Origin: Psychromicrobium xiongbiense
GTDB taxonomy: Bacteria > Actinomycetota > Actinomycetes > Actinomycetales > Micrococcaceae
Direction: 5' to 3'
Length of the DNA stretch: 43,475 nt
NCBI RefSeq assembly: GCF_030271165.1
Contig: NZ_JASSZH010000022.1
Location: 1 to 43,475, forward strand
Shown here: positions 16,863-26,900 of the stretch, in pieces
Position numbering within the stretch: position 1 is the first letter of the stretch
Layout of the letters: each line of letters begins with the position of its first letter
Notes under the pieces: model-generated
Database searches by the model: none
What the model saw: the letters and a program-made list of their open reading frames with translations, nothing else
Told to the model about the DNA's origin: nothing
Made by a program: the position numbers and the translations under genes

Positions 16863-16920
16863 ATTGATGGTGTCACGACATCCAACTCTCGTCCCCCCGA
16901 GAATGTCGGTGACCCCTCCG

Positions 16921-16973
16921 AGGTGGCGGTGGTTCGCGCTATGTGACCTGGTACGAATCACCGCCACCTTTCC
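16921..16973. terminator. Strong hairpin, probably bidirectional terminator
   Basis: Arms at 16921-16936 and 16954-16969 pair over 16 positions, with one G-U, around a 17-base loop. TTT overlaps the right end. It follows the stop of the minus-strand regulator at 16992 and could also end a rightward transcript. Confidence 0.8.
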
Positions 16974-16991
16974 ATAGCCAGGATCAGCGCT

Positions 16992-17648
16992 TCAGAAAAT
17001 GCGTGCTGCGATCCTGGCCGCAGCCTGCGGCCAGCCCATAGAAATCGCTGCCACCAGTTCCCGGCAGACAAAGCGATACCACGCCTCATCGACGCCAAAG
17101 CTCAGATTCGCCTCCGGGAGCTCCCCCGAGGCCGCCATCAGCTGGTCATAGACGCGCAGTAGGGTGGCATTTCCGGAGGCGACGATGACGCTCCTGGCGA
17201 ACAACCAACCATCCGGCAGACGCCTTCTCCCAGCCGCGGCATCGTCAACAACCTGCCGAAGCTCCCTCACCTCGCTCTCGGCTGCCCGATTTGCTGCCAG
17301 ACCCGCACCCTGAACAAACAGCGCATCGCGAGCCTCCAGTACCGCGCGATGCGCGGCAGGGATCTCATCCGCGGACGATGCCGCCACCATGGACGTCTGA
17401 GCAGCGGCCAGGCCGATCAGGAGCTGGCCACTGAAGGAACACGACACCAGCGCGCCCCGCTCAGACAGGCCATTCAGCACCCGACGGATGCCCACCAGAT
17501 CAGGGAAGTCAAACAGCTCGGCCAGCTCCTGATCCTCTGGCAGCAGTTCCCCCTGGCCCCAAATCCCGGCCTCCAGCCAGAAACTAAGTCGCTTCTCAAA
17601 TTCTTCCGAGGAACCAGCGGAATCCTCTACCAAGCGCAGTGAACACAC
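16992..17648 (-). CDS. Divergent GntR/FCD-type regulator
   Basis: The 218-residue protein has a recognisable winged helix (EEFEKRLSFWLEAGIWGQGE, then a second helix ending GIRRVLNGLSERGAL) and a C-terminal helical bundle placed like an FCD domain. It is clearly diverged: the D-x-x-FH metal motif reads W-LFARSVIVASGN, so metal ligands seem to be missing. The start is a GTG with no Shine-Dalgarno sequence. TACACT lies 8 bases upstream, so the messenger may be leaderless. An adhesin-type operator overlaps that point, which suggests regulation by the same system. It lies 85 bases downstream of another GntR gene. Confidence 0.7.
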   Translation of the reverse strand: MCSLRLVEDSAGSSEEFEKRLSFWLEAGIWGQGELLPEDQELAELFDFPDLVGIRRVLNGLSERGALVSCSFSGQLLIGLAAAQTSMVAASSADEIPAAHRAVLEARDALFVQGAGLAANRAAESEVRELRQVVDDAAAGRRRLPDGWLFARSVIVASGNATLLRVYDQLMAASGELPEANLSFGVDEAWYRFVCRELVAAISMGWPQAAARIAARIF

Positions 17649-17656
17649 GGCTCAAG

Positions 17657-17665
17657 TGTACGACA
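17657..17665. promoter_or_regulatory. Adhesin-regulon operator copy 2 (TGTACGACA)
   Basis: Within CAAGTGTACGACATTTGG, directly upstream of the GTG start at 17648 and overlapping a plausible -10 box (TACACT on the minus strand). Binding here would block that promoter. Confidence 0.65.
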
Positions 17666-17733
17666 TTTGGCATTCTGGCAATCGCTGCTTGTTACGTGAC
17701 GCAACGCCTCAGACCATCCTCCGAGGAGCTGGT

Positions 17734-18420
17734 TCAGGCCTGCGAGGCCGACTCCTGATGAGCCTTTTCCGACAGCCGCTTCACGGCCAGCGCAGCCGCC
17801 TCAGGATCCCGCTGCTTCAGCGCCTCCACAATGGCCCGATGCTCCTCACCCAGGAACATCGGATCATCCAGCCGGTGATAATTCTTGCGATCATTCAACA
17901 CGCTGGGCTTGAGACCACGATGAAGTTCGGTAATCAGAGGATTGGCCGATGCCGCCACGAAGGCCTGGTGAAACCGCACGTCTGCGTGCAGCCTCTCGTC
18001 CACGTCCTGGGCATCCCGTCGCAGGTCCAGAAGCTTCTCCAGCTCGTCGATCTGCTCCTCTGTGGCACGTTCGGCAGCCAACCTGGCGCCCTGTACCTCA
18101 AGAGCTTCCCGCACTTCAAAAATCTCCGTGACGCATTTTTCGCTCCCGGCAGCCCGTCTGCCCAGGATCGCTTCCAATTCGCTGGTAGAACGCACGTAAG
18201 TACCATCGCCCGGCCTGGATTCCAGCAGTCCCAGATGTACCAGGCCCCGCAACGCCTCGCGGACCGTATTTCTGCTCGCGCCAAAAGCCTTGACCAGCTC
18301 ATGTTCACCAGGAACTTTGGTCCCTACCGGCCAACTGCCATCCTCAATCCGCCCACGCAATTGTGCCCCTATCTGAACAGACAGAGGAATGTTGCGGACA
18401 GTAGGCTCAAGTTGGTGCAC
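17734..18420 (-). CDS. GntR-family regulator, FCD subgroup
   Basis: The 228-residue protein is a complete FadR-type regulator. The winged helix covers about residues 10-80 (VPGEHELVKAFGASRNTVRE as recognition part). The FCD domain has DVRFHQAFVAASANPL and the later EEHRAIVEALKQRDPEAA, which keep the Asp and His metal ligands. It begins with GTG after AGGGG. A copy with in-frame deletions exists at 41019-41384. It is the best candidate to bind the AAATGT-N3-ACATTT sites, because FadR-type regulators use a GT-N3-AC core and no other complete GntR protein lies in the adhesin island. The ligand is unknown. Confidence 0.9.
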   Translation of the reverse strand: MHQLEPTVRNIPLSVQIGAQLRGRIEDGSWPVGTKVPGEHELVKAFGASRNTVREALRGLVHLGLLESRPGDGTYVRSTSELEAILGRRAAGSEKCVTEIFEVREALEVQGARLAAERATEEQIDELEKLLDLRRDAQDVDERLHADVRFHQAFVAASANPLITELHRGLKPSVLNDRKNYHRLDDPMFLGEEHRAIVEALKQRDPEAAALAVKRLSEKAHQESASQA

Positions 18421-18451
18421 CCCCTAAGAGTAAGTCATTTATGAACGAAAT

Positions 18452-18498
18452 GCCTGAGGGGAGCATCCCGGTGACGTACCGGAATACTCCCCTCAGGC
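18452..18498 (-). terminator. Terminator behind the SdrD-type adhesin gene
   Basis: Arms at 18452-18463 and 18487-18498 pair perfectly over 12 bases, with partial pairing continuing inside. It lies 24 bases after the adhesin stop at 18522; on the minus strand ATTT follows. Confidence 0.8.
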
Positions 18499-18521
18499 GT
18501 CAGCGCCTGGCGGCTACCAAC

Positions 18522-21500
18522 TCAGCGGCGCTTCATCACCCGCCGCTGGATGACCATGAACACACCCAGGACGATCAGCAGGAGCCCCAGAGCCAGTGCC
18601 CCCCACTCGATGTTGGCACCGGTATCGGGCAGATCACCGGACGGAGCCGGCGCTGCAGCCGCAGGAGCCGGGATCGGCACCAGTCCGGCATCAACATGAT
18701 GCACATCCATCGCGCCGGGCACCAGGGAGATCACTCCACTGAGACCGTTCGGATCAATGTCCGAATCGACGTTCGGATCGCTGCCCGCCCGGACCTGACT
18801 CGCCGAGTAGCCGGCGGGCAGGTCCACCTTGATGCGGTAGTCGCCCACCGGGAGTCCAGTGAACCGGTAGTTGCCATCCGCGTCCGTCGTGGTCGTGATC
18901 GGGTTGCCGTTCGCGTCCTTCACCGGGTTCCCGTCCTTGTCCAGGAGGTGAATGGTCACTCCCGGCACTCCGGGCTCGTTCGGATCCTGAATGCCGTTGC
19001 CGTTCTGATCCAGCCAGACCCGATCACCGATGGAGCCGCGGTAGACCAGGCCGGCATCCACGTCGTTCTGATGCAGGTGGTCAGCATCAACCGTGATGGT
19101 CCGGGAATGCCCGGCGGCGTTGAAATCCGAATCCCGGGCAGGATCACTGCCCTGGCCTTCGGGGCTCAGCGTCGCACCAGCCGGAGGAACAACCTGCACG
19201 GTGTAGTCGCCCAACGGTACGTCGGTGAACTGGTAGTTTCCGTTCTGATCGGTGGTGGTCTCAGCGACCACGTTGCCGTTCTTGTCGAGCAGTTTCACGC
19301 TGACGCCAGGCACACCAGGTTCGTTCGGATCCTGGATGCCATCGCCGTTGTCATCGCGCCAGACCTTGTCACCGATGGTTCCCACCATGACCAGGCCGGC
19401 GTCCACATCCCGACGGTCCGAATTCGCAGCGTCAATGACCACAGGGGCAGAAACGCCGTTGCCATCCACATCAGAGTCCTTGGCAGGATCGTTGCCAGCA
19501 CCCTCCTGAGTGAACTTCCGGTCTGCGGGCAGGTCGACCTTCACCTTGTAGGTGCCAGCGGGCAGGTTCGGGAACAAGTAGTTACCGTTGGCGTCCGTCG
19601 TGGTCGTCACGGGGTTACCGTTCGCATCCTTCACCGGGTTGCCGTCCTTGTCCAGCAGGTGAACCGTCACACCGGAAACACCGGGCTCGTTCGGATCCTG
19701 GATCCCGTCACCGTTCTGATCCAGCCACACCTTGTCACCAATGGAACCATTGACCACCAGACCAGCATCGACATCCCGACGATTCGGGTTGGCCGCATCA
19801 ATCGACACCACATCGGAGAGCCCACTGGCATCGACGTTGGAGTCCTTATCCCGATCGCTGCCAGCTGCCTGCTGGGTGAACTTCCGGCCAGCTGGCAGAT
19901 CCACCTTCACCCGGTAGTCTCCTGCGGGCAGGTTCGGGAACAGGTAGTTACCGTTGGCGTCCGTGGTGGTGGTCACGGGGTTACCGTTCGCATCCTTGAC
20001 CGGGTTGCCGTCCTTGTCCAGCAGGTGAACCGTCACACCGGACACCCCAGGCTCGTTCGGATCCTGGATACCGTCACCGTTCTGATCCAGCCAGACCTTG
20101 TCACCGATCGAACCGTTGACCACCAGGCCGGCATCGACGTCGGTATGTACCGGCGTCTTGCTGTCCACCGTGATGGGGCCGGTCTTACCGGTGGCATCAA
20201 TATCGGAATCCTTGGCAGGGTCGCTGCCAGCATTCTGCGTGGTCGCCTTGAATCCGTCGGGGTAATCAACCTTCACCTCGTAGGTGCCGGCAGGCAGGTT
20301 CGGGAACAGGTAGTTGCCGTTGCTGTCCGTGGTGGTGGTCACGGGGTTACCGTTCGCATCCTTCACCGGGTTGCCATTGCCATCGAGCAGGTGGACGGTC
20401 ACTCCGGAAATGCCGGGTTCGTTAGGATCCTGGACACCGTCACCGTTCTGATCCAGCCACACCTTGTCACCAATGGAGCCGTTGACCACCAGGCCAGCGT
20501 CAACATCGGTCCGGTTGGGGGTGTTCTGATCAATGGTCACCGCATTGGAGAGCCCGTTGGCGTCGATATCGGAATCCTTGGCAGGGTCACTGCCAGCATT
20601 CTCCGTGGTCGCCTTGAAGCCTGCCGGGAGGTCGACCTTCACCTTGTAGGTGCCTGCGGGCAGGTTCGGGAACAGGTAGTTACCGTTGCTGTCCGTCGTG
20701 GTGGTCACGGGGTTACCGTTCGCATCCTTCACCGGGTTCCCATTGCCATCGAGCAGGTGAACCGTGACCCCGGAAACACCCGGCTCGTTCGGATCCTGGA
20801 TACCGTCACCGTTCTGATCCAGCCAGACCTTATCGCCCAGCGAACCATTGACCACCAGACCAGCGTCAACGTCACGACGGTTCGGGTTGTTCGCGTCGAT
20901 CGTCACGACGTCGGAGAGCCCACTGGAATCGATGTTGGAATCCTTCGAAGGATCACTCCCAGCACCCTGAACGGTGGCCTTCATTCCGGAGGGAATATCC
21001 ACCTTCACCCGGTAATTTCCGGCGGGCAGGTTCGGGAACAGGTAGTTACCGTTGCTGTCCGTGGTGGTGGTCACGGGGTTACCGTTCGCATCCTTCACCG
21101 GGTTCCCATTGCCATCGAGCAGGTGAACCGTGACCCCGGAAACACCCGGCTCGTTCGGATCCTGGATACCGTCACCGTTCTGATCCAGCCAGACCTTATC
21201 GCCCAGCGAACCATTGACCACCAGACCAGCGTCAACGTCACGACGGTTCGGGTTGTTCGCGTCGATCGTCACGACGTCGGAGAGCCCACTGGAATCGATG
21301 TTGGAATCCTTCGAAGGATCACTCCCAGCACCCTGAACGGTGGCCTTCATTCCGGAGGGAATATCCACCTTCACCCGGTAATTTCCGGCGGGCAGGTTCG
21401 GGAACAGGTAGTTACCGTTGCTGTCCGTGGTGGTGGTCACGGGGTTACCGTTCGCATCCTTCACCGGGTTCCCATTGCCATCCAACAGATGAACGGTCAC

Positions 21501-23720
21501 ACCGGACACCCCGGGCTCGTTCGGATCCTGGATACCGTCACCATTCTGATCCAGCCAGACCTTATCGCCCAGCGAACCATTGACGATGGCGCCGGCATCA
21601 ACCGTGTTGTCCACCGGGTTCGGACCGGTCAGCGTGACAACATCGGTGGTTCCGTTGGCCGGGTCGACATTCGAGTCCTTGGCAGGATCGCTGCCAGCAC
21701 CCTTCTGCGTCCAGGTCAGACCATCCTTCAGGCCACTGAAGCGCACCTTGTACTTGCCCAGCGGCAGATCAGTGAAGTGGTAATCGCCGTTGGCATCGGT
21801 GGTTGTGGTGATCGGGTTGCCATTGGCGTCCTTGACCGGGTTGCCGTTCTCATCGAGCAGCTCCGCCTTGACACCCTGAATGCCCGGCTCACCCGAGTCC
21901 TGGATGCCATTGCCGTTCTGGTCCAGCCAGACGTGGTCACCCAGCGCACCCCGGAACACCACGCCGGCATCGACGGTGGTGTTGTTCGGGTTGGCGGCAT
22001 CCAGCGTCACCGGATCAGACAGGCCGGTGGAGTCGACATCGGAATCAACCGTGGCATCGCTGCCCTGATGTTCAGGGGAGAACTTTCCACCGCTGGGAAG
22101 CTGCACCTTGACCCGGTACGTTCCCAGGGGCAGGTTCTTGAAGGAGTAATTTCCGTTGCTGTCGGTGGTGGTGGTCACGGGGTTGCCGTTCGCATCCTTG
22201 ACCGGGTTACCGTCCTTGTCCAGCAAAGCCACCGTTACATTGGGGATGCCTGCTTCGCTGCCATCCTGGATGCCATTGGCGTTGTCGTCGTACCAGACGC
22301 GATCGCCGATGCTGCCCTGGGGCACCAGGCCGGCATCCACGTTCAGATCCTGCGGCTGATCACTGGTCAGCGACACCACCGGGGATTCGCCGGTCGTGGG
22401 ATCAGCCGAGGAATTCTTCGACGGATCGCTCCCTGCCTGAGGCGTGGTGAAGCCCTGGCCTGCGGGCAGATTGGTGAACTTGACCTTGTACTGGCCGAGC
22501 GGAAGATCGGTGAACTTGTAGTTGCCATTGGCATCGGTCGTCGCAGTGATCGGGTTGCCGTTGGCGTCCTTGACCGGGTTGCCGTTCGCATCCAACAACT
22601 GGACGGTCACACCCTGGACACCGGGTTCGTTGGGATCCTGGATGCCGTCACCATTGGTGTCCTGCCAGACTTTGTCCCCGAGGACACCGTTCTGCGGCAG
22701 ACGGAAAGAGATGCGCTGCAGGTCGGAGTTCGTTGAATCATTCGGAGAACCGGGCAGCAGGCCCTTCTCCGTCTGCACCATGTTGTAGCCGTTGATGCCG
22801 TCCGCATAGCCAGAGTTATCGCTCCCGAAGTAGGCCTTACCCGTGCTGTACTGGGCCGTGGGGAAGTCGCTGAACGGCGTCGCCTGTGTGTCCACCTGGA
22901 ATTTCAGGGTGCTGAACGTTCCCTTAAGGATCACAGAGCCACAGCCAGCTAGCTCCGCGTTCGGCGACTCGTAGTCGGTACCGGCATAGTTCTTGTCCGG
23001 AGTGTCGCAGTGAGTGCTCGTATTCCTGCTGACCGCACCCAGAGTGGTGCTGGTGATAGCGAGGTCCGTGTGACCTGCAGACAACGCGGTGAAGCTCACC
23101 CCGGGAGTCAGCAGGGTCCAGTGAGTGTTGTTGAAGGAGCCACGGGCATAGCCGTTGACATACTGGAAACTCCAGCCACCCAGCCCGGAGATATCCATCA
23201 CCGGGTCAGTCACCGGCTGGGAGAAGGTCAAGGTCAGTGTTCCCACCGGGGAGCAGATTCCGTCAAAGTTCTGGTGCGCAGCAGAGCCCATGGGCCCATT
23301 ACATTTGGACGCGTTGGTGACCACGCCCAGAGCAGGAAGCTGAGAAGGCGTAGGGCTACCGATGAAGGTATTGGAAGTAGCACCATACGCACCCTGGTTG
23401 CTTCCATTCGTCAGTGAACTGGTGCCAGCGATCTGGCTGCTATCCAGTGCAAACTGGGCGGCGAGCTTCACGGCCCCGGTCCGCAGCGGAATCGAACTCG
23501 TGGCGGAATTCGTGGCGTAAGAACTCTGGCTGCTGTCCGTGTACTGAGTAGCGGCCGAGCCAGCATTCGTGAGCTGCCACGCATCATTGAAGACGTAGCC
23601 GTTCTGAGTGGCTGCCTCACTCACTGAGGCATTGACTACCTGGAAGGCGATCAGCGCACTGAGCGCTAACGCCATGGACAAGACAGCAGCGAGTGTCTGC
23701 CGCAGTCTTCGACGAAGCAT
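18522..23720 (-). CDS. Giant LPXTG surface protein with 11 SdrD-B repeats
   Basis: The 1732-residue secreted adhesin-like protein starts with a signal peptide (about residues 1-37). An N-terminal region of roughly 300 residues, presumably the binding head, follows. Then come 11 repeats of about 122 residues. Each begins like GDKVWLDQNGDGIQDPNEPG, the calcium-binding SdrD-B pattern rich in Asp and Asn, and ends in VDAGLV. After a Pro/Ala spacer comes the sorting signal LPDTG at residue 1697, a helix and a basic tail. It should be linked to peptidoglycan as a calcium-stiffened stalk. AAGGAG precedes ATG 23720. Repeats 4 and 5 are identical in DNA. A regulon operator lies 98 bases upstream. Confidence 0.93.
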   Translation of the reverse strand: MLRRRLRQTLAAVLSMALALSALIAFQVVNASVSEAATQNGYVFNDAWQLTNAGSAATQYTDSSQSSYATNSATSSIPLRTGAVKLAAQFALDSSQIAGTSSLTNGSNQGAYGATSNTFIGSPTPSQLPALGVVTNASKCNGPMGSAAHQNFDGICSPVGTLTLTFSQPVTDPVMDISGLGGWSFQYVNGYARGSFNNTHWTLLTPGVSFTALSAGHTDLAITSTTLGAVSRNTSTHCDTPDKNYAGTDYESPNAELAGCGSVILKGTFSTLKFQVDTQATPFSDFPTAQYSTGKAYFGSDNSGYADGINGYNMVQTEKGLLPGSPNDSTNSDLQRISFRLPQNGVLGDKVWQDTNGDGIQDPNEPGVQGVTVQLLDANGNPVKDANGNPITATTDANGNYKFTDLPLGQYKVKFTNLPAGQGFTTPQAGSDPSKNSSADPTTGESPVVSLTSDQPQDLNVDAGLVPQGSIGDRVWYDDNANGIQDGSEAGIPNVTVALLDKDGNPVKDANGNPVTTTTDSNGNYSFKNLPLGTYRVKVQLPSGGKFSPEHQGSDATVDSDVDSTGLSDPVTLDAANPNNTTVDAGVVFRGALGDHVWLDQNGNGIQDSGEPGIQGVKAELLDENGNPVKDANGNPITTTTDANGDYHFTDLPLGKYKVRFSGLKDGLTWTQKGAGSDPAKDSNVDPANGTTDVVTLTGPNPVDNTVDAGAIVNGSLGDKVWLDQNGDGIQDPNEPGVSGVTVHLLDGNGNPVKDANGNPVTTTTDSNGNYLFPNLPAGNYRVKVDIPSGMKATVQGAGSDPSKDSNIDSSGLSDVVTIDANNPNRRDVDAGLVVNGSLGDKVWLDQNGDGIQDPNEPGVSGVTVHLLDGNGNPVKDANGNPVTTTTDSNGNYLFPNLPAGNYRVKVDIPSGMKATVQGAGSDPSKDSNIDSSGLSDVVTIDANNPNRRDVDAGLVVNGSLGDKVWLDQNGDGIQDPNEPGVSGVTVHLLDGNGNPVKDANGNPVTTTTDSNGNYLFPNLPAGTYKVKVDLPAGFKATTENAGSDPAKDSDIDANGLSNAVTIDQNTPNRTDVDAGLVVNGSIGDKVWLDQNGDGVQDPNEPGISGVTVHLLDGNGNPVKDANGNPVTTTTDSNGNYLFPNLPAGTYEVKVDYPDGFKATTQNAGSDPAKDSDIDATGKTGPITVDSKTPVHTDVDAGLVVNGSIGDKVWLDQNGDGIQDPNEPGVSGVTVHLLDKDGNPVKDANGNPVTTTTDANGNYLFPNLPAGDYRVKVDLPAGRKFTQQAAGSDRDKDSNVDASGLSDVVSIDAANPNRRDVDAGLVVNGSIGDKVWLDQNGDGIQDPNEPGVSGVTVHLLDKDGNPVKDANGNPVTTTTDANGNYLFPNLPAGTYKVKVDLPADRKFTQEGAGNDPAKDSDVDGNGVSAPVVIDAANSDRRDVDAGLVMVGTIGDKVWRDDNGDGIQDPNEPGVPGVSVKLLDKNGNVVAETTTDQNGNYQFTDVPLGDYTVQVVPPAGATLSPEGQGSDPARDSDFNAAGHSRTITVDADHLHQNDVDAGLVYRGSIGDRVWLDQNGNGIQDPNEPGVPGVTIHLLDKDGNPVKDANGNPITTTTDADGNYRFTGLPVGDYRIKVDLPAGYSASQVRAGSDPNVDSDIDPNGLSGVISLVPGAMDVHHVDAGLVPIPAPAAAAPAPSGDLPDTGANIEWGALALGLLLIVLGVFMVIQRRVMKRR
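20698..21482. repeat. Exact tandem duplication of a 366-bp SdrD-B unit
   Basis: The sequence from 20698 matches itself at an offset of 366 bases without a difference for about 419 bases. The unit equals 122 codons, so repeat number changes stay in frame. The other repeats of the gene differ from one another, so this duplication is recent. Confidence 0.93.
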
Positions 23721-23817
23721 GGGAACTCCTTAGGTTGATGGGTGGCGGGACCTGAGCCCCTTCACGACGCAGCCGAATGAAGCAGTAGACGCCGAAGAAG
23801 AAGGCAAATCTAGTTAA

Positions 23818-23828
23818 ATGTACTACAT
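23818..23828. promoter_or_regulatory. Adhesin-regulon operator copy 3 (ATGTACTACAT)
   Basis: A perfect palindrome within TTAAATGTACTACATTAAA, upstream of the SdrD-type adhesin, where its promoter should be. It matches the shared consensus AAATGT-N3-ACATTT. Confidence 0.75.
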
Positions 23829-23906
23829 TAAACGCTCTCAATCTCAGCTGAGCGCCTTCTGGGAAGGACATTCTTCGCAACACTGGAGTTTCACCAGGGA
23901 TGGCAC

Positions 23907-23943
23907 GACTGGGGGTCGTGGCCCACTGCCACGACCCCCAGTC
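23907..23943 (-). terminator. Perfect 15-bp hairpin after the DUF11-type adhesin gene
   Basis: Arms 23907-23921 and 23929-23943 are exactly complementary around a 7-base loop. The hairpin begins 3 bases from the stop at 23947. No T-run follows, so termination may need Rho, or the hairpin may protect the transcript. Confidence 0.8.
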
Positions 23944-23946
23944 ATC

Positions 23947-26900
23947 TCAGACTCGCCTCTTACGGCGGTGCTGTACCAGCACGATGCCGCAGAGCAGACT
24001 GAGCAGACCCAATCCCGTCAGCCCCGCCAGTAGCTCCAGGTTCAGACCAGTGTCCGGCAGTGCCGGGCTGGATCCCTCGCTGGGGATACTGACCGACGCC
24101 GGATCTGAACTCACGTCCTGACCACCAGGCGCCTTGCCATGAGCCGTGGCGGTGTTACTCAGTGGCTGACCGGTCAGATCGCCGGACTGCACCGTGTAGC
24201 TGGCTGTGCAACTCAGCTGCTGCCCCGGCTCCAGAGCCGCGGTCTGCGGGCATTCCACGGGGCTGAGCTGTCCATGTCCGCTGAAGCTGCCCTCCTGCAC
24301 CCCCGGCTTCGTGAGCGTCACGTTGCCGGTGTTGCGCAGCACAAACTGGTAGTGAATCACCTGGCCCACCTCACTGGCCTGCGTGGCGTCCGCGGTTTTC
24401 ACCAGGGACAACCCGGGCTTGGCCGGAATCTTCACCGTGGCGGCCGATGGCGCCGAGGACACCGGTGCGGGCGAGGGATTCGCTGCTGTGGCGGGTGGCG
24501 TGCCGTTGGCCGTGGCCGTATTGCTCACCGCGCCAGCATCGGCATCGGCCTGCGTCACGGTGTACGTTGCCGTGCAGGTCGCCTGAGCCCCCACCTCCAG
24601 CGTGGTCTTCTCACAGCTCACCGGCGAAAGAGCTCCTGTTCCGCTGAACGAGCCCTCCTGCACCGTCAGGTCGTGGAGTGTCACGTTCCCGGTGTTGCTG
24701 AGCAGGAAGTGATAGGTGACAACCTCGCCCGCGGCACCAATGGTGTCCGGGGAGGCCGACTTGACCAGAGACAGAGCCGGGGCAGGAGCGGCACTGACCT
24801 GCGCGCTCGAGGGATCCGAGGTGGGGCGGGGTGCGCCGTTCGGCGGATCAGCACTGGCCGTCGCAGTGTTGGTCACCGTACCGGCATCGATATCAGCCTG
24901 TGTCACCTGGTAGGTGGCGTAGCAGGTGACCGAATCACCGGGAGCCACAGCCCCGCGGGGGCAACCAGCCTGCGGAGCGGAGCCAGTGCCACTGAAGGCG
25001 GTTTCGGTCACCGTGGGATCGGTGAGCGTCACGTTTCCGGTGTTGGTGATGACGAAGGTATAGGTCACCTGCTGCCCCACGGTGCTCACCGTGGCAGGAT
25101 CGGCCGACTTCTTCAACGACAGCGCAGGGTTCTGCTTCGCGGTGACCTTGGCGTCACTGCGCGGCGAGGAGACCGGATCGCTGGATCCTGGCGGAGTGGC
25201 GGAGGCCGTGGCCGAGTTGGTGATATTTCCGGCGTCGATATCCGCCTGAGTGACGGCATAACTGGCCGTGCAATCGACCGACTGGCCTGGCGCAACGGTG
25301 GTAGCCGGGCAGCTGATGGCGCTCATCGTGCCGGTACCGCTGAACGCACCCTCCGCGATGGAGAGATTCTGCAGCGTGACATTACCGGTATTGCTCGCCA
25401 CGAAGTGATAGGTCACCTGCTCCCCTGGCGTACTCACGGTAGCGGGGTCCGCAGACTTCTTCAGCGCCAGGGCCGGGGCCGGATCGATAGTGACCTTAGC
25501 GCTCGATGGCGCAGAGGTTGGGGCCGTGCCGCTCGGCGGTGTTGCCGAGGCGGTGGCGGTATTGGTGACCTGGCCGGCATCGACGTCCGCCTGGGTCAGC
25601 ACATAGCTCGCGTTGCAGTCGGCGCTCTGGCCGGGCTCCAGCGAGACCGCCGGGCAGCTGACCTGCGGTGCCGCCCCCGTACCGGAGAAGGCTGTTTCCT
25701 TCACGGTTGGGTTCTTGAGGGTGACATTGCCCGTGTTCGTGACATGGAAGGTGTAGGTCACGGTGTCACCAGCCTTGCCTGCCTGTGCTGGCGATGCCGA
25801 CTTGAGCAGGCTGATGCCGGGCTGGGGTTGCACGGGAACCGCCGCACTGGACGGCTTGGAGGTCACCGGCGCGCCACCCGGCGGGGTGCCGGTGGCGGAG
25901 GCCGTGTTGGTGACCTTGCCGGCATCGATGTCCGCCTGGGTGAGCTGATAGGTGGTGGTGCAGGTGACCTGCTGCTGCGGTGCCAGGTTCAGCGGCGAGC
26001 TCGGGCACTGGAGTGCGGACATGGTGCCGGTTCCGGAAAAGGAACTTTCATCGATGTGCACGCCGTTCAGTGGCACATTGCCGGTATCCGTGACGACAAA
26101 GCTGTACGTGATCGTCTGACCGACCTTGTACGCTGCCGCGTCCGATGGCGAAGCGGACTTCACCATGGAGATCCCCGGGGCGGGTGCCTGTACAGGGGTA
26201 GACGTGCTGGAGGGCTGTGAGGTGACCGTCGACTGGGTGCCGGCGACGGTCCCGGTAGCTGTGGCCGTATTGTTGACCTTCCCCGCGGATTGATCGGAGC
26301 TGGTGATGGTATAGGGCTTGTCAGCGGTGCAGGTCTCCGAGTCCCCGGGAGCGAGGTTTCCTGCCGGGCAGGACACTGATCCCGCTTTGGCGTCGCTGAT
26401 CGTCACTGGGTTGAGAGCGGTCTTCCCGGTATTGGTCACCGCGAAGGTATAGCCAATGGTGTCACCGGCATCGGTGAGGCCGTCCCCGTTGGCATCCTGC
26501 GGGGTGCCGGCCTTTTTGACCAGTGAAATACCGGTGGGCTTGGCCGAGTTGGTGACGGTGCAGTTGATCGCATCCCCCACGTGGACGTTGACGGTGGCGC
26601 TGGTGCCCACCTCACCGCTGGGTAGCGTGGAGTCCTGCTGTCCGTTCCGCGTACAGGACCAGGAGGCGTCATAGTTATCGAGGTTGCCGGACAGAGCCGA
26701 TTCACCGAACGTGAAGGGGGTGCCATCACCAGCCACCACCACCTTTTCCGGCCCTGCGGTGGCGGTGGTTCCGGTGGGGCCGGTCTGGGCAGACATGAAT
26801 TGGGTGCCGTCGGGATCCTGGACTCCCACCTGGATCTGAACATTGTCCCCGGTGAAACGATTGACCAGCTTCTTGTTGATCTGCAGCTGGGAGACAAGTA

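Larger units (their letters stand above)
16688..16991. other. Gap with orphan operator and hairpin between convergent genes
   Basis: No gene is seen. The stretch holds an AT-rich patch with a perfect 15-bp palindrome ATTTGC-TAG-GCAAAT (16830-16844), the adhesin-type operator at 16854-16862, and a strong hairpin at 16921-16973. Read rightward it looks like a promoter followed closely by a terminator. It may be a small-RNA gene or the scar of a lost gene. Confidence 0.5.

Noticed and set aside
18870..22620. Regular repeats that could be taken for a CRISPR array
   Set aside because: The units are about 366 bases, in frame and encode SdrD-B domains; no short repeats with unique spacers.
18441..22736. 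A 1431-codon open frame on the plus strand opposite the SdrD-type adhesin
   Set aside because: It is the mirror of a repetitive, biased coding sequence; it has no ribosome site and its product is the repeat read backwards.
24139..26220. A 693-codon open frame opposite the DUF11-type adhesin
   Set aside because: Also an antisense artefact of the repeats, rich in Arg and Gly, with no known fold.
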